Positions 21,869 to 33,039 of a stretch of DNA of 64,000 nt are shown one piece after another. The stretch comes from Malachius bipustulatus (taxonomy: Eukaryota; Arthropoda; Insecta; Coleoptera; Melyridae), in NCBI GenBank assembly GCA_910589415.1, contig OU342638.1, forward strand, positions 31,717,579 through 31,781,578. Direction: 5' to 3'. The translations under genes and the position numbers were made by a program. Position 1 is the stretch's first letter, and each line of letters opens with the position of its first letter. Below the pieces are notes generated by a model. It was not told where the DNA came from and did not search any database. It saw nothing but the letters and a program-made list of their open reading frames with translations.

Positions 21869-22648
21869 CGGGGTGTTTTGTAATTGAATGTCAATATTTA
21901 AGGGGGTGATTTTTGGGTCCATTTTAAGAAGAAAACTTCATAAGAACGTATGTCCTAAGAGTCTTAAATTTTGAGATACAGGGTGGTAAAATTTTGTTAA
22001 ATAAATCATTTTTTCGTAATATCTGTAATACCGCTCGGGATATTTTAATGAAATTTCGTATACAGGTATTACGCATCAAGGGGCATTTTTTCATGTACCA
22101 CGTTTCATTTTATTTCCACTAGTGACGATGGTGCACGATCGTGCAGAATTTTACCTGCATTTTTAGCAGACCATTGATGGTACGCCACTGATTTCTGTTC
22201 AAATAGAAATCATTTTTGGAATCCCCATTCATTTCCAAGCAAATTTGATTACTTACCTTTTTTCAGTCCGAGGCACGGTTTTCGCCTAAAAAAATAAAAT
22301 CTGTTTCTCTACATGGTCACAAGATTGTTGTTAAGATGACAATAAAAAGTATAAAAATATGCAGGTAAAATTCTGCACGATCATCACTAGTGGAAATAAA
22401 ACGAAACGTAGTACATGAAAAAATGCCCCTTGATGCGTAATACCTGTATACGAAATTTCATTAAAATATTCAGAGCGGTATTACGAATTACAGATATTAC
22501 GAAAAAATGATTTATTTTAATAAAACTTTACCATCCTGTATCTCAAAAGTTTAGACTTTTAGGACATATGTTCTAATGAAGTTTTCTTCTTAAAATACAC
22601 CCAAAAATCACCCCCTTAAATATTGACATTCAATTACAAAACACCCTG
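21869..22648. mobile_element. Palindromic MITE 'F' (CGGGGTGTTTTG / CAAAACACCCTG)
   Basis: Ends pair, with one base changed in the left terminus (CGGGG for CAGGG). TA flanks are present. The arms include AATCACCCCCTTAAATATTG and a central GTGCAGAATTTTACCTGCAT pair (about 22142 and 22360). It is noncoding and sits within the 8-bp-TSD transposon, so it is a third nesting level in CT2. Confidence 0.85.
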
Positions 22649-22922
22649 TAGATTATGCTGGAGATTATGCCAGCTTATACTGTAAAGTGATAAATATTTT
22701 GCGTGTAAACAGTAAAATTGCGTGTTTGAAAAATCGACATCTTGTGAACTATCCAATGCTGTTCCGTCTCATATAACAATAGTTTGGCGATACAGGTCAT
22801 CTACATAGGCACTGGTAATATCGAGGGTACAATAATTATTAAAATGCTTCAGCTACTATAAAGAAAATATTTATTAATTTTGTTAGATGTTACATTAATT
22901 AAAGGTCTACATTTTAGTCAAT

Positions 22923-23234
22923 CTAGTCAGAATTATTTTCAAACTTTTTCTTCAGCAGTTTATATTTATTTTTAATTTCCGACGTTTCGTGGCTGCTGAT
23001 ACTAAAGGGATGACTCCCTTTAATGTTAATTGGGCCATGAAATATAAACTGGTTTTCTACCGATTGTATATCGACTGAACTTGGCCATTCAAAAGAGTTT
23101 AAATTAAAATGTAAAAATTTTATTTTGGACTCTTTTTCGTTATAATTTAAAATTCTGCCAATATACCATCGGTTGGTATAATAAACAGCGTAGTATTTTT
23201 CTACATTAATTTTAACTTTTCTCATATGGGACAC
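22923..23234 (-). CDS. Transposon-derived fragment with a Tudor/SH3-like fold (103 codons)
   Basis: The frame contains YYAVYYTNRWYIGRIL, a FLHF segment, EWPSSVDIQ, and FIFHGPI. The pattern of an aromatic-rich beta barrel followed by WPxxxD and a F(I/V)FxGPI motif resembles small C-terminal domains attached to insect transposase-like proteins. It has an ATG at 23234 and a stop at 22923. It lies alone in the element, so it is read as a 3' remnant of the autonomous element's gene. The family assignment is tentative. Confidence 0.4.
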   Translation of the reverse strand: MSHMRKVKINVEKYYAVYYTNRWYIGRILNYNEKESKIKFLHFNLNSFEWPSSVDIQSVENQFIFHGPINIKGSHPFSISSHETSEIKNKYKLLKKKFENNSD

Positions 23235-24002
23235 TCTGTATACTCCAAAATAATTTTAAATTATGACCATTGTGATTCTGTACTTGAATTTTAAACTTCC
23301 ATCGTTTGGCCTACCGAGACCGCTTCGAATAAGCTGGGACACCCTGTATATATATCCAACGATTAACGAGTTCTCGAACGAGTTATTAACGAAAAAAATA
23401 CTTTTTTCGCCAAAGGGGTGGTTTTTTTTTACAAAAAACTGATTTTTTTGTATATGTGTTCTATAACCTCTCCACTAACAATATTATTGAAGGAAAATCT
23501 TAGATGAGATTTTTTATGAAGTTTGGGTACATTTTTTACGTTTTTTACATCGTTTTTTACTTTACCGATTGGATTAAAATATCATAATATAACGTTTTTT
23601 ATCGTTTTTTGTATCCTGTCCTAGTTTAAAAATAAAATAGATATATGAATTTAGAATGACACTCAACTTCAAAACGCATATTAATATTCAAATAATCACC
23701 GAACGAACATACTGTTTGGGAAGTTCTCGGGGAAGTTTTAAAAATATTTCTAACGCAATGGCAGTTATACCAGTTACAGGAGGAAAAGTTTGATAAGGTG
23801 TATTAAAATGAAAAATTTCTATGAACAATATTATTAAAAGATATACCGAACTTTTACTACTTGCCTTCTTGAAAATTAACAGCACTTCACACTATGTCAC
23901 AATAAGAGATTAAGGTACAAACGAGGGTAGCCGCAAAGAATAATGTGTCATCAGCGCCAAATCTAGGACTAATACCGAGACAAGTCCGGTAGTCTATAGA
24001 GT

Positions 24003-24270
24003 AATGTCCAATAATGCCAAACAATGAATAATAATGCCCACACAATGAATAATAATGCCGAGCAATGAATAATAATGCCAAGTAATGCTTAATAATGCCG
24101 AGCAATGAATAATAATGCCGAGCAATGAATATTAATGCCGATAAATGAATAATAATGCCGAGAATAATGCCAAGCAATGACTAATAATGCCAAGCAATGC
24201 GTAGTAATGCCAAACAATGAATAATAATGCCAAGCAATGCCAATTAATGCCAAATAATGAGCATTATTAA
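24003..24270. repeat. Approximately 20-bp minisatellite (right array)
   Basis: Same AATGAATAATAATGCC unit as the left array, direct orientation, about eleven degenerate copies, ending about 30 bp before the right TIR. Confidence 0.9.
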
Positions 24271-25067
24271 TGCCCCTATTTTGTACATGTATTGCCAAGA
24301 GTGAATTCCCCCTCGTGATTTTCATTGCCTCACTAAAAGCACCACCCGAGGAATTCGACTTTATGGAGCTGATTCGTCTTGCAACTGCCCAATTAGAGTT
24401 GAATTTGAAAAGCGACTATTCTTTGGGGTTTCATGTTATCATAGATATGACAATAGCTGAAATGGGGCATTTGAAAAAGATTTCAAATATTAATTTATTG
24501 CAAAAATCCACAACAACTTTATTTGTAAATATAAAAATTACATTACAATAAACACTTGAAATTATTTATTTCAATAATTATTATTTTTAGCATATTTATT
24601 CGCCAAGAGTAAGAGGAATCTACTTCTACAACCCACCTTCATTGGTATCCCTATTCATGGATACACTAAGACCCTTTTTGCCAAAAAAAATAATGGATAG
24701 GGTGAGTACTTCATTAATGTTATTACTCCTGTTCTTATGTTTCATTGAATGCTTTAGATGTCTGTGCAAAGAAACAGCGATTCATTATTGAAAATGCTAC
24801 CAAAAGAACTCGTACCTGTCGACTTTGGAGGAACCAATGAATCTATGAATGAATTAATGAGTAAGCTTTAGCTTTCCTGGCTCTTTCTATTGTTATTGTC
24901 TACCTTTTATTGTAGAGAAAGTTGATAAATTATTCGAATCAAACAAAAAATTCCTTGAAGAAGTCCCAAAAATTAGATCCAACGAGAAATCGAGAATTGG
25001 AAAATGCTTCATCGAAACTGACATGTTCGGCATCGATGGTACTTTCAAGAAGCTTAACATTGATTGA

Positions 25068-26458
25068 TAAAAAAGTGGAACGTGAATTTATATAAATATG
25101 AATATTTAAAAATGAGGGGGTGGGGTGATTTTTAATTTTTAACAGTTTCATTATTAATTTATTTGTTAAGTTAAATTATCCTCGTCTTTCTTTTAAATTT
25201 CATACCCGAAAATTTTAATTAATAATTAGTTCTCGCTGCTTGGCAGAATAATTCCATGCTCTTATTCTATACAGCCGTTGAATTTTGCGTCATGTATTAT
25301 TAATAATTAGTGTTGGCATTCATCTTTTGCTTTTGTTGCAATATTAATACTTGCTGATTTTGCTAGTTAATAATTGTGTCTATATACTTAATTTATGTTA
25401 ATATTGTTTCATTTTTTTTTATTCAGTTGTCTGAGTGATCAAATCTTTATAATTATCATATAAACATTCTATGAAAAAAAAAATTATTTGAATAAACTTC
25501 GCAACCATAATTTAACCTTGAAGAGGTTTTTTCTAATGGGAAAAATATACGTGTAAGAAGTAGTATTATAAAAAATGGAACTCGTCTGGTGCATCTTGAT
25601 ATCGTCTTGTCAAAAAAATAATTAACATCTTTTATCGTGATAAGATTTATCGTGAGTGGGCCATTGTGACAATATAAAACTAGCTCCTATAATATTTTTT
25701 TTTAATTAAGTAGATACAATTACATCACTTCATGTATAAAAACTTAAACCAATGCAAAATAGATTCTATGAAGGCGTAGAGGCGCAACACCAGTTTTATT
25801 TTTTTTAATTCCTAGTTTAAACCAAAAATTCCTACTATAAATTCGGAATTCTGACTTTAAGCTCGGATTTTCGACTTTAAACTAAGAATTTCGACTTTAA
25901 ACTCGAAATTCCAAATTAACTAAATTTCCGTAGAGGAACACACTTCATGACGTCATAAAGCGAAACACCATATTCCTCGATTGCTTCAAGAAAATTTCGA
26001 CTGTCGCCAAAAAAAAATTATGAGTGAATTTTTAAAATTTTTAAGGATTTAATTCATGCAGTTCCTATATGATGAGGACGTTTACAGTCCCCCCCTGACC
26101 TTAAAGTTTCAACCGAATGAGAATTAAATGTCAAAAGACTCGGATAACTTCGTTCGAGCAATAAAGACACAACAGATTGCTGTTCGACTAGAGGCTCATT
26201 TATTTGGTCGATTTAATTTTGGAAGGTACCTACCTAAAAAGAACGAACTCCAGCAACATCAACTGTAAGTAAAGTTTCCTTTTGATTTTGGAAGAGCTTT
26301 TGATAAAAAGAGTGAACTGAACTTTCCACCCGCCATTAATAAATATAAATTATCGAACATCTAGGGTGCCTGAAGAAAGGATACCAGCAGTTAGGGGATT
26401 CAAGCATGTTGTTTATCTATTTATCTTCAAGTGTGTGAACTTTGATTTGTTTGTTTGT
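25068..26458 (+). other. CT2 3' flank (unit-conserved DNA) up to the Harbinger insertion
   Basis: Homologous to the flanks of CT1 and CT3, with AATAAA at 25491-25496, the AATTC...GACTTTAAACTCG minisatellite near 25830-25915 and TTCATGACGTCATAAAGCG near 25945. The homology is interrupted by the Harbinger element and resumes at about 29452. Confidence 0.75.
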
Positions 26459-26601
26459 TTCATTTCACACCAAGCCAGTCAAATCTAAGTCATATTCAGT
26501 CAAGTCAAGTCCAGTCAAGTCACCCAGTCAATAGGTTTCACAACAAATACGTTAAACATATTGACATTTTATTCAGTTCAGTTCAATTTAACAAAGCGAA
26601 G

Positions 26602-28797
26602 ATGGATGAACTTGTGCAAGCTATAATTTTGCGTCGTTTACAAAAAAGAAGAAGAAAACGGTGCGGGAGAAGATTTTATTGGGTTCATCCTATAAATACC
26701 AGACGACTTGATTTTGGATCATTTGGTCACTTGTTTCCTGATTTATTGAATGATTTAAAAAAAATTTACTACAACTATTTTAGAATGAGCCCAGATCTAT
26801 TTTTCAAATCAAAAAATCTAATAGTTGGACAAATTAGGAAACAGAATACAAATTATAGAGTCGCAATTTCACCAGAAGAAAGATTGGCAGTTTTCTTAAG
26901 GTATGTTTTCGTTTTTTTTTTATTAATTTTTACATACAAGTAAAAATTTTGATACTTATTACATATCGTGGAACAAATAATTATATTGATTTTCATTTCC
27001 CTGCATATCGTTCTCTTCTGCTGACTGTACAGCACTAGTTGAATGTGTGATAGAATAACAACTGGATGAAGTAGCAGTTGTTGCTGAAGACGGTGGACGA
27101 GGAGATAAGACGAATGTAGTTGGTCGAGTTTCTAATTTGTTCTTTAATAAATTAATCACTTCGCCTTTAAATTCCAAATTTTCTATAGGTCCAAGTTTCT
27201 TTATTGAGGGAAGCAAGCTTTCTAGGAACATCAGGTCAGGATCCTTTCTATTGTTTTCCTTTTCGGATATATTTTTCAGAATGTTTATATATTGCCGATC
27301 AATTTCATCTCCGGTCTCACTTTTTTTATGTTTTTTTATTTTATTTTCTGATTTTGTTTTTTGTGTTTGTATGTCTTGTGTTTCTTTCTGTTGAGTCTTA
27401 TTTGTAGTATCTTGTCGGTTTAACTGTGAAACGTACTGAGATTCCTCATAAGATTCTTCGGTAAAATCTTCCAGCAATCTTTTTCGCTACTCCAGCTGAC
27501 CGTCATCAGTATTACGGTTTTCCTCAATATCTTCAACGATATTTGAAATGTCAAGTTTTGTCACATTTCCTGAAGTCTCTCTATGTTTTAGTGAAGGGTC
27601 TAAAAACATCAGGGACTTGAAATATGGCCACGCTATTTTTGGGCTAGAAAAAGCATCGTCGCCAGAATGAGAAATCTTTAAATTCCTTTTTTCCCTCATA
27701 TAATTACTTCTTAAATTTAGCCATTTTGCTTTAGCCTCTGCATCTGTAAATAAATAAGCACAAAAATAATTTTTAGTTCTATCAAGTCTTTATTTTAAGA
27801 CTTATATTAAGACTTTCATGTACATATTATTTCAATAGCGGGTGATGACAACAAAATTATCAATGGTGTTTTTTTCTTTTAAGATATCTGGCTACAGGAG
27901 AATCGTTTACATCCCTCAGTTATGGATGTCGTATTGGAATAAGTACCATTTATTATATAATAAAAGAACTTAATGCAGTAATATGGGATATTTTACAACC
28001 ACTGTATATGCCTGTACCCACAGCAAACAAGTGTATTAGCATTGCTAATGAGTTTTATGAAAGTTGTAAAATGCCAAATTGCATCGGAAGCATCGATGGA
28101 AAGCATTGTCGAACAAAATGGCCCACCTAATGCCGGTTCCCAATTTTATAATTACAAGCATTTTCATTCAATGGTTTTAATGGCAGTTGCAGATTCAAAG
28201 TGCAACTTCATTTTGATCGACGTAGGAGCATATGGTAGAGATAACGATAGCACAATTTTTTCAGAATCTCCAATGGGAAAGGCTTTTAAAGCTAACAAAT
28301 TGCATATTCCAAAGCCTCAAGAAATTCCTAAAACTGACATCACTATTCCATTCTATTTAGTTGGAGACGAAGCTTTTCCTCTGAGCAAAAATTTAATGAG
28401 GCCATATGCTCGAAGAAATCTCAACTTTCCCAATAGAATATTCAACTATCGCTTATCTAGAGCTCGACGGACAGTGGAATGTGCTTTTGGCATATTAACA
28501 AAGAAATTTGCTATTTTTCAAAAAGCAATTGAGACTAGCTTAGAATTAACAGAAGGTACAATAAAAAGCGCTTGTGTATTACATAATTTTATACGCCAAA
28601 ATCAAACCGAAAGAGACCATATTTTCGAACGAGAGTTTTTAGAACAAACCACTAATATTCCTCAACTTCAACCTATAAGACCTACAACAACTGTCCACAG
28701 AGCAAATTTGGAAACACAACAAATTCGAGAAAAATTTTACAGACTACTTCACATCGCCAGCAGGATCAGTACCGTGGCAAGATGGCAAATGTCGTGA
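26602..28797 (+). pseudogene. Harbinger DDE nuclease (two exons, one frameshift)
   Basis: Exon 1 = 26602-26900 (ATG in GCGAAGATGG; basic N-terminus, then SPEERLAVFLR). The donor AAG|GTATGT joins an acceptor TTTTAAG at 27883, giving FLRYLATGESFTSLSYG, the usual family junction. The DDE_Tnp_4 triad is recognisable: D in GSIDGKH, D in LVGDEAFPL, E in RRTVECAFG, plus a CVLHNFI motif. At about 28118-28125 one extra base shifts the frame between the first and second catalytic Asp: the upstream frame meets TAA at 28128, and the rest is read in the next frame to TGA at 28795. The enzyme is therefore broken in this copy. Confidence 0.9.
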
Positions 28798-29193
28798 ATA
28801 GTTTTAACAGAATAATTTGAACTAATATAAACAAATTAATTAAATGAACATAAATATAAATATTATTTTCATTTTTATTATCTTCCAAATTATTATTTTT
28901 CTCTCTTGTCTTTTCTTTTATTTTGGTTGCTTTAGCGACTAGTTATAGTAGTATGCAACAGTATAAAAGGCTAATAAAAGCCTTATTAAATAAAGTATTA
29001 TTATTATATGAAAATAGTAACTTATCATAGATGAAAAATAGAAAACAAAGATTAACTTACCATTTGTATTCAGTTCTCCGGCTATTTTTTTCCAAACACC
29101 ACCAATGAAATCTCGATCTCGATGTTTGGTATGTTTTGGATCATAGATTGCTTCTTCTTCTCGTACCAAGAGAATTAAAATTTCGATATCCAT
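26959..29193 (-). pseudogene. Harbinger MADF-BESS DNA-binding protein (two exons, in-frame stop)
   Basis: Exon 1 = 29193-29061 (ATG at 29193), donor G|GTAAGT. Exon 2 = 27743-26959, acceptor TTTACAG. The junction restores ELNTNDAEAKAKWLNLRSNY, a MADF (Myb/SANT-like) domain that recognises the element ends. The C-terminus holds a BESS motif (DLMFLESLLPSIKKL). A TAG at 27487-27489 interrupts exon 2 between the two domains, with the same frame continuing after it. The 3' end lies inside the intron of the nuclease gene on the other strand. Its partner would be the nuclease, which needs it for nuclear import and end binding in this superfamily. Confidence 0.85.
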
Positions 29194-29564
29194 TTATCAA
29201 AAGTGTATAAATGGCACTGGAATCGTAGTTTTTAATTCAGCGGAATGAATACGTCTGATTGAAAATTCAACCAGCTGAATCACGAACAGTCTTGACTGGT
29301 CTCGACTTGACTGGACTGGACGGGATGCATGTAGTGTGAAAACAAATTCTTAAATTTGCATTAATTCAAAATGACTTATTTAATGTTGAATCCAGAAGCG
29401 TCCGACGTGACTGGACTGGACTTGCGCTGACTGGGTCGGTGTGAAATGAACTTAACAGAAACCAACGGTATTTTTATTCTTGAAGAAGGTAACGTTATCT
29501 TTTGGGAATACTATCCATGTTAAACAATAATAATTTTCGAGTTAATTATAGACTTAATGTGGCG

Positions 29565-29690
29565 AATGATAGATTATTGGACATAATTGTGTCCAAGATG
29601 GTAGAAATCCTACCAACTGTTTTAAATGCCAAAAGACGGGTCATAAGTCTTTCAATTGTCAATCTGAGAGTCGAAATGTAAGTTCCAAAT
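29565..29690 (+). pseudogene. ZK2: decayed zinc-knuckle mini-ORF
   Basis: Homologous to ZK1: GHNCVQD, CFKCQKTGHKSFNC. The first knuckle is missing and the downstream Glu-rich tail is cut by a deletion after SSK. About 330 bp upstream of CT3. Confidence 0.6.
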
Positions 29691-30022
29691 TTAATTTTTT
29701 TTCCAACTCTGTTATCGCATTAACAAGTAGATGCCATGTAAATGAAACTTCCCGAAATCATAACAAGAGTTTATGTTTATATACGCTTGTTATCGGGCGG
29801 TCATCGAAGATCCACTATTATATAACTGCGACCTTGGATAGTAAAATAAAATTTAACGCAATTTTTATATTTATTTAGATACAAACTAGTCTACAATAAT
29901 TAAAATTTCAATAAAACGACCAGTTGTAAGCTAGAAGCTTGACGTTTAGGTGCGAGCTAATTTGATTCAAATTATAATCGCGAAATTAGATACTTATTGT
30001 TAGATAGATCTTAGAAAGAAAG

Positions 30023-31271
30023 ATGAACATAATAGAAGTAAGTGAAGAAGATAAAGCGTTTGTGAGGAAATATTACGATGTAACCGAAACGGACATAAAA
30101 CGAGACGTACGAATTATTCAAGAATGGCTCAAGAAACAACCCCATTTACCACCAATTTCAGGCAAGTATTGTTTTTATCTCGAATCTTTAAATTATTTAT
30201 TTAAACGATATTTAAACGATAACTATTATTCTTTAACCTTAGTTATTTAACGCTTCTTTCATTTTCCTTTAGATGAAAGTTTTATTGAGAGAGTACTAAT
30301 AAGAAAGAAATTCAGAGTAGAAAAAGCAAAAGAATGCATCGATTCATATTTTACAGTGAAATCTACTTGCCCGGAATTTTATCAAGATATACACAAGATA
30401 GTGCCTTCAAAAAATGGGATGTACGTAGGTACTAAAAGCTCATATTAACCCACATATTGGAGAGTTTGTAACTTTCTAGATTCTTCTATACAGTGGATAA
30501 ATTAACAGAGAAAAAGGAATTGATTTTCATTGCCTCACTAAAAGCTTCACCGGAAAAATTTGACTTTATGGAGATGATACTTCTTGGCGCTGCCGTCTTA
30601 GAGTTGAATTTGAAAAGCGACTATTCTTTGGGGTTTCATGTTATCATAGATATGACAATAACTGAAATGGGGCATTTGAAGAAGATTTCAAACGTAAATT
30701 TATTGCAAAAATTCACCACATCCATATTCGTAAATATCAAAATTTACGTTACCATAATCACCTAAAATTATTCATTGCAATAATATTTATTTTAGCGGGT
30801 TTATTCACCAAGAGTTAGAGGAATCTACTTGTACAACCCACCAGCATTGGTATCCCTATTCATGGACATAATAAGACCCTTTGTGCCAAAAAAAATAATG
30901 GATAGGGTGAGTATTTTATTAATTTTATTAATCCTGTTCTTGTGTTTCATTGAATTCTTCAGATGTCTGTGCATAAAAACAGCGATTCTTTACTGAAAAT
31001 GCTACCAAAAGAACTCTTACCTGTCGACTTTGGAGGAACGAATGAATCTATGAATGAATTAATGAGTAAGCTTTACCTTTCCTGCTCTTTCTATTGTTAT
31101 TTTCTACCTTTTATTGTAGAGAAAGCTGATAAATTATTCGAATCAAACAAAAAATTCCTTGAAGAAGTTCCAAAAATTAGATCCAATGAGAAATTGAGAA
31201 TTGGAAAATGCTTCATCGAAACTGACATGTTCGGCATCGATGGTACTTTCAAGAAACTTAACATTGATTGA
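30023..31271 (+). CDS. CT3: CRAL-TRIO lipid-transfer protein, intact, 300 aa
   Basis: Exons: 1 = 30023-30161, 2 = 30273-30420, 3 = 30480-30729, 4 = 30796-30906, 5 = 30963-31065, 6 = 31120-31271; 903 nt with no internal stop. Visible: an N-terminal helical CRAL-TRIO_N segment (about 50-95, with LIRKKFRVEKAKECIDSYF) and the lipid-binding domain (about 100-255: IIDMTITEMGHLKKI, RVRGIYLYNPP, VDFGGTNES), then FGIDGTFKKLNID. No signal peptide or membrane segment, so cytosolic. Family members carry tocopherol, retinaldehyde or similar ligands; the ligand here is unknown. Intron 1 has a GC donor (30162). ATG chosen because it begins the conserved MNIIEVSEEDK stretch. Confidence 0.93.
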
Positions 31272-32863
31272 TAAAAAAGTGGGACGTGAATTTATATAAA
31301 TATGAATATTTAAAAAGGAGGGGGTGGGGTGATTTTTAATTTTCAACAGTTTCATTAGTAAATTATTTGTTAAGTTAAACTATCCTCGTCTTTCTTTTTA
31401 ATTACCTAATAATTGGTTCTCGCTGCTTGGCAGAATATTCCATGCTCTTTTTTTACAGCGCGAATTTTGCGTCATATATTATCAATTAGTGTTGGCATTT
31501 GTCTTTTGCTTTTGTTGCGCAATAATAATACTTGCTGATTTTTCTAGTTAATAATAATTGTGTCTATATACTTATTTATGTTAATATCGTTTCATTTTTT
31601 GTTATTCAGTTTTCTGGAGTGATCAAATCTTTATAATTATCATATAAACATTCGTCTTAAAAAAAATTTTCGAATAAACTTCCCAACCATAACTTAACCT
31701 TGAAGATGTTTTTTCTAATGAAAAAAATACACGTGTAAGAAGTTGTAAGAAGTATAGTATCATAAAAAATGGAACTCGTCTGGTGCATCTTGATATCGTC
31801 TTGTCAAAAAATTAATTATCATCTTTTATCGTGATAAGAGTAATTAATTAACATCTTACTCACGAATGGTTTCCATAATCACTGAGCTCCAGCTCGAAAT
31901 TATAAAGCAAGTTCCTATATTATTTTATTTTGTCGATTTTTTTAATCAAGTAGATACAATTACATCACCTCATGCATAAAAAATTAAACAAATGCAAAAT
32001 AAATTCTATTAAAGTGCCACACCAGTTTTATTTTTTCAAATTCCTAGTTTAAACCAAAAATTCCTACTATAAATTCGAAATTCCGACTTTAAGCTCGGAT
32101 TTTCGACTTTAAACTAAGAATTCCGACTTTGAACTCGGAATTCCAAATTTAATCAATTTCCTAAGAGGAACACACTTCATGACGTTATAAAGCGAAACAC
32201 TATATTCCTCGATTGCTTCAAGAAAATAGTTTCGACTGTCGCCTAGAAAAAAAAAATAATGATTGCACTTCTGTCGCAAAACAATTGATCTAAGGGATTT
32301 AATTCATGCTGTTCCTATACAATCAATGAGGACGTTTATAGACCCCCCCCCCGGACCTTAAAGCTTCAACCGAATGAGAATTAAATGTCAAAAGGCTCGG
32401 ATAACTTCGTTCGAGCAAGGCTATCTCCAATCAATCCCATCTTCTAAGTAATAAAGACACAACAGATTGCTGTTCGACTACTTACAGGTTCATTCATTTG
32501 GTCGATGTAATTTTGGAAGGTACCTAAAAAGAACGAACTCCAGCAGCATCAACTGTAAGTAAAGTTTCCTTTTGATTCTGGAAGAGCTTTTGATAAAAAG
32601 AGTGAACTGAACTTTCCACCCGCCATTAATAAATGTAAATTTTCGAACATCTAGGGTGCCTGAAGAAAGGATACCAGTAGTTAGGGGATTCAAGCATGTT
32701 GTTTATCTATTTATCTTCAAGTGTGTGAACTTTGATTTGTTTGTTTGTTGAGTAACAGAAACCAACGGTATTTTTATTCTTGAAGAAGGTAACGTTATCT
32801 TTTGGGGATAGTATCTATGTTAACCCATGTTAAACAATAATAATTTTCGAGATAATTATAGAC
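31272..32863 (+). other. CT3 3' flank (unit-conserved DNA)
   Basis: Same landmarks as the CT1 and CT2 flanks: AATAAA at 31673-31678, 20-bp AATTCCGACTTTAAACTCGG-like units near 32070-32150, TTCATGACGTTATAAAGCG near 32178, and the empty Harbinger site near 32750. No gene seen. Confidence 0.75.
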
Positions 32864-32866
32864 TTA

Positions 32867-33017
32867 TGCCCGTATTCACAAACAATAATTTCCTAAATAA
32901 TTACGTAATTAATTAAATGAGTGAGATGGAGATAATATGCAGTTTTTTTAAATAGAATGAGATGGGGATAATTGATTACGTAATTATTCAGGAAACTATC
33001 GTTTGTGAATACGAGCA
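32867..33017. mobile_element. 151-bp MITE with TTA target duplication
   Basis: TIRs TGCCCGTATTCACAAAC and (complement of right end) TGCTCGTATTCACAAAC differ at one base. TTA is duplicated at 32864-32866 and 33018-33020. The paralogous site near 29555 has a single TTA (GACTTAATGTGG). A 3-bp TTA duplication points to a Harbinger-type (Tourist-like) MITE, but its TIR does not match the Harbinger element at 26459-29450, so that copy is not its obvious source. Confidence 0.92.
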
Positions 33018-33039
33018 TTAATGTGGCGAATGATAGATT

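Larger units (their letters stand above)
21509..24315. mobile_element. DNA transposon with 16-bp TIRs and 8-bp target duplication, inside CT2 exon 3
   Basis: Termini are CGAGGGGGAATTCACT (21509-21524) and its exact reverse complement (24300-24315). The target TGATTTTC is duplicated at 21501-21508 and 24316-24323, and the paralogous exons show it once. An 8-bp duplication is typical of hAT and P superfamilies, but the termini do not let me choose. Inside: two arrays of an approximately 20-bp minisatellite near each end, MITE F at 21869-22648, and one short minus-strand coding remnant (22923-23234). No complete transposase, so this copy was presumably mobilised in trans. Confidence 0.93.
20999..25067 (+). 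pseudogene. CT2: CRAL-TRIO protein copy disrupted in exon 3 by a 2.8 kb transposon
   Basis: Exons: 1 = 20999-21137 (ATG at 20999), 2 = 21253-21400, 3 = 21460-21508 joined to 24324-24524, 4 = 24591-24701, 5 = 24758-24860, 6 = 24916-25067. The two halves of exon 3 are 49 and 201 nt and sum to 250, exactly the paralog length, once the element and one 8-bp target copy are removed. All six exons are otherwise open, so the insertion is recent. Intron 1 uses a GC donor (21138). With the element in place the frame cannot be read through. It would have encoded an approximately 300-aa lipid-binding protein with the usual FGIDGTFKKLNID end. Confidence 0.92.
26459..29450. mobile_element. PIF/Harbinger DNA transposon
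   Basis: Perfect 13-bp terminal repeats TTCATTTCACACC (26459-26471) and GGTGTGAAATGAA (29438-29450). Both ends carry clustered GACTTGACT/GACTGGACT motifs (about 26477-26530 and 29290-29430), probable transposase-binding sites. The interior has the two genes standard for this superfamily, a DDE nuclease (plus) and a MADF-BESS DNA-binding protein (minus), converging and overlapping through the nuclease intron. The empty site is visible downstream of CT3 near 32745-32760. The expected 3-bp target duplication is not clean: TTA follows the right end, TTT or TGT precedes the left. Confidence 0.92.

Noticed and set aside
21552..24325. CRISPR-like regular repeats at 21.6 and 24.1 kb
   Set aside because: Units are about 20 bp and nearly contiguous with 3-5 bp linkers, with no unique spacers; this is a minisatellite inside a eukaryotic transposon.
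21600..24325. Repetitive minus-strand proteins (HYYSLLGI-type repeats)
   Set aside because: Translations of the minisatellite.
26959..27477. Stand-alone low-complexity protein gene on the minus strand
   Set aside because: It is the C-terminal part of the Harbinger MADF-BESS protein, separated from its start by an in-frame TAG and an intron.
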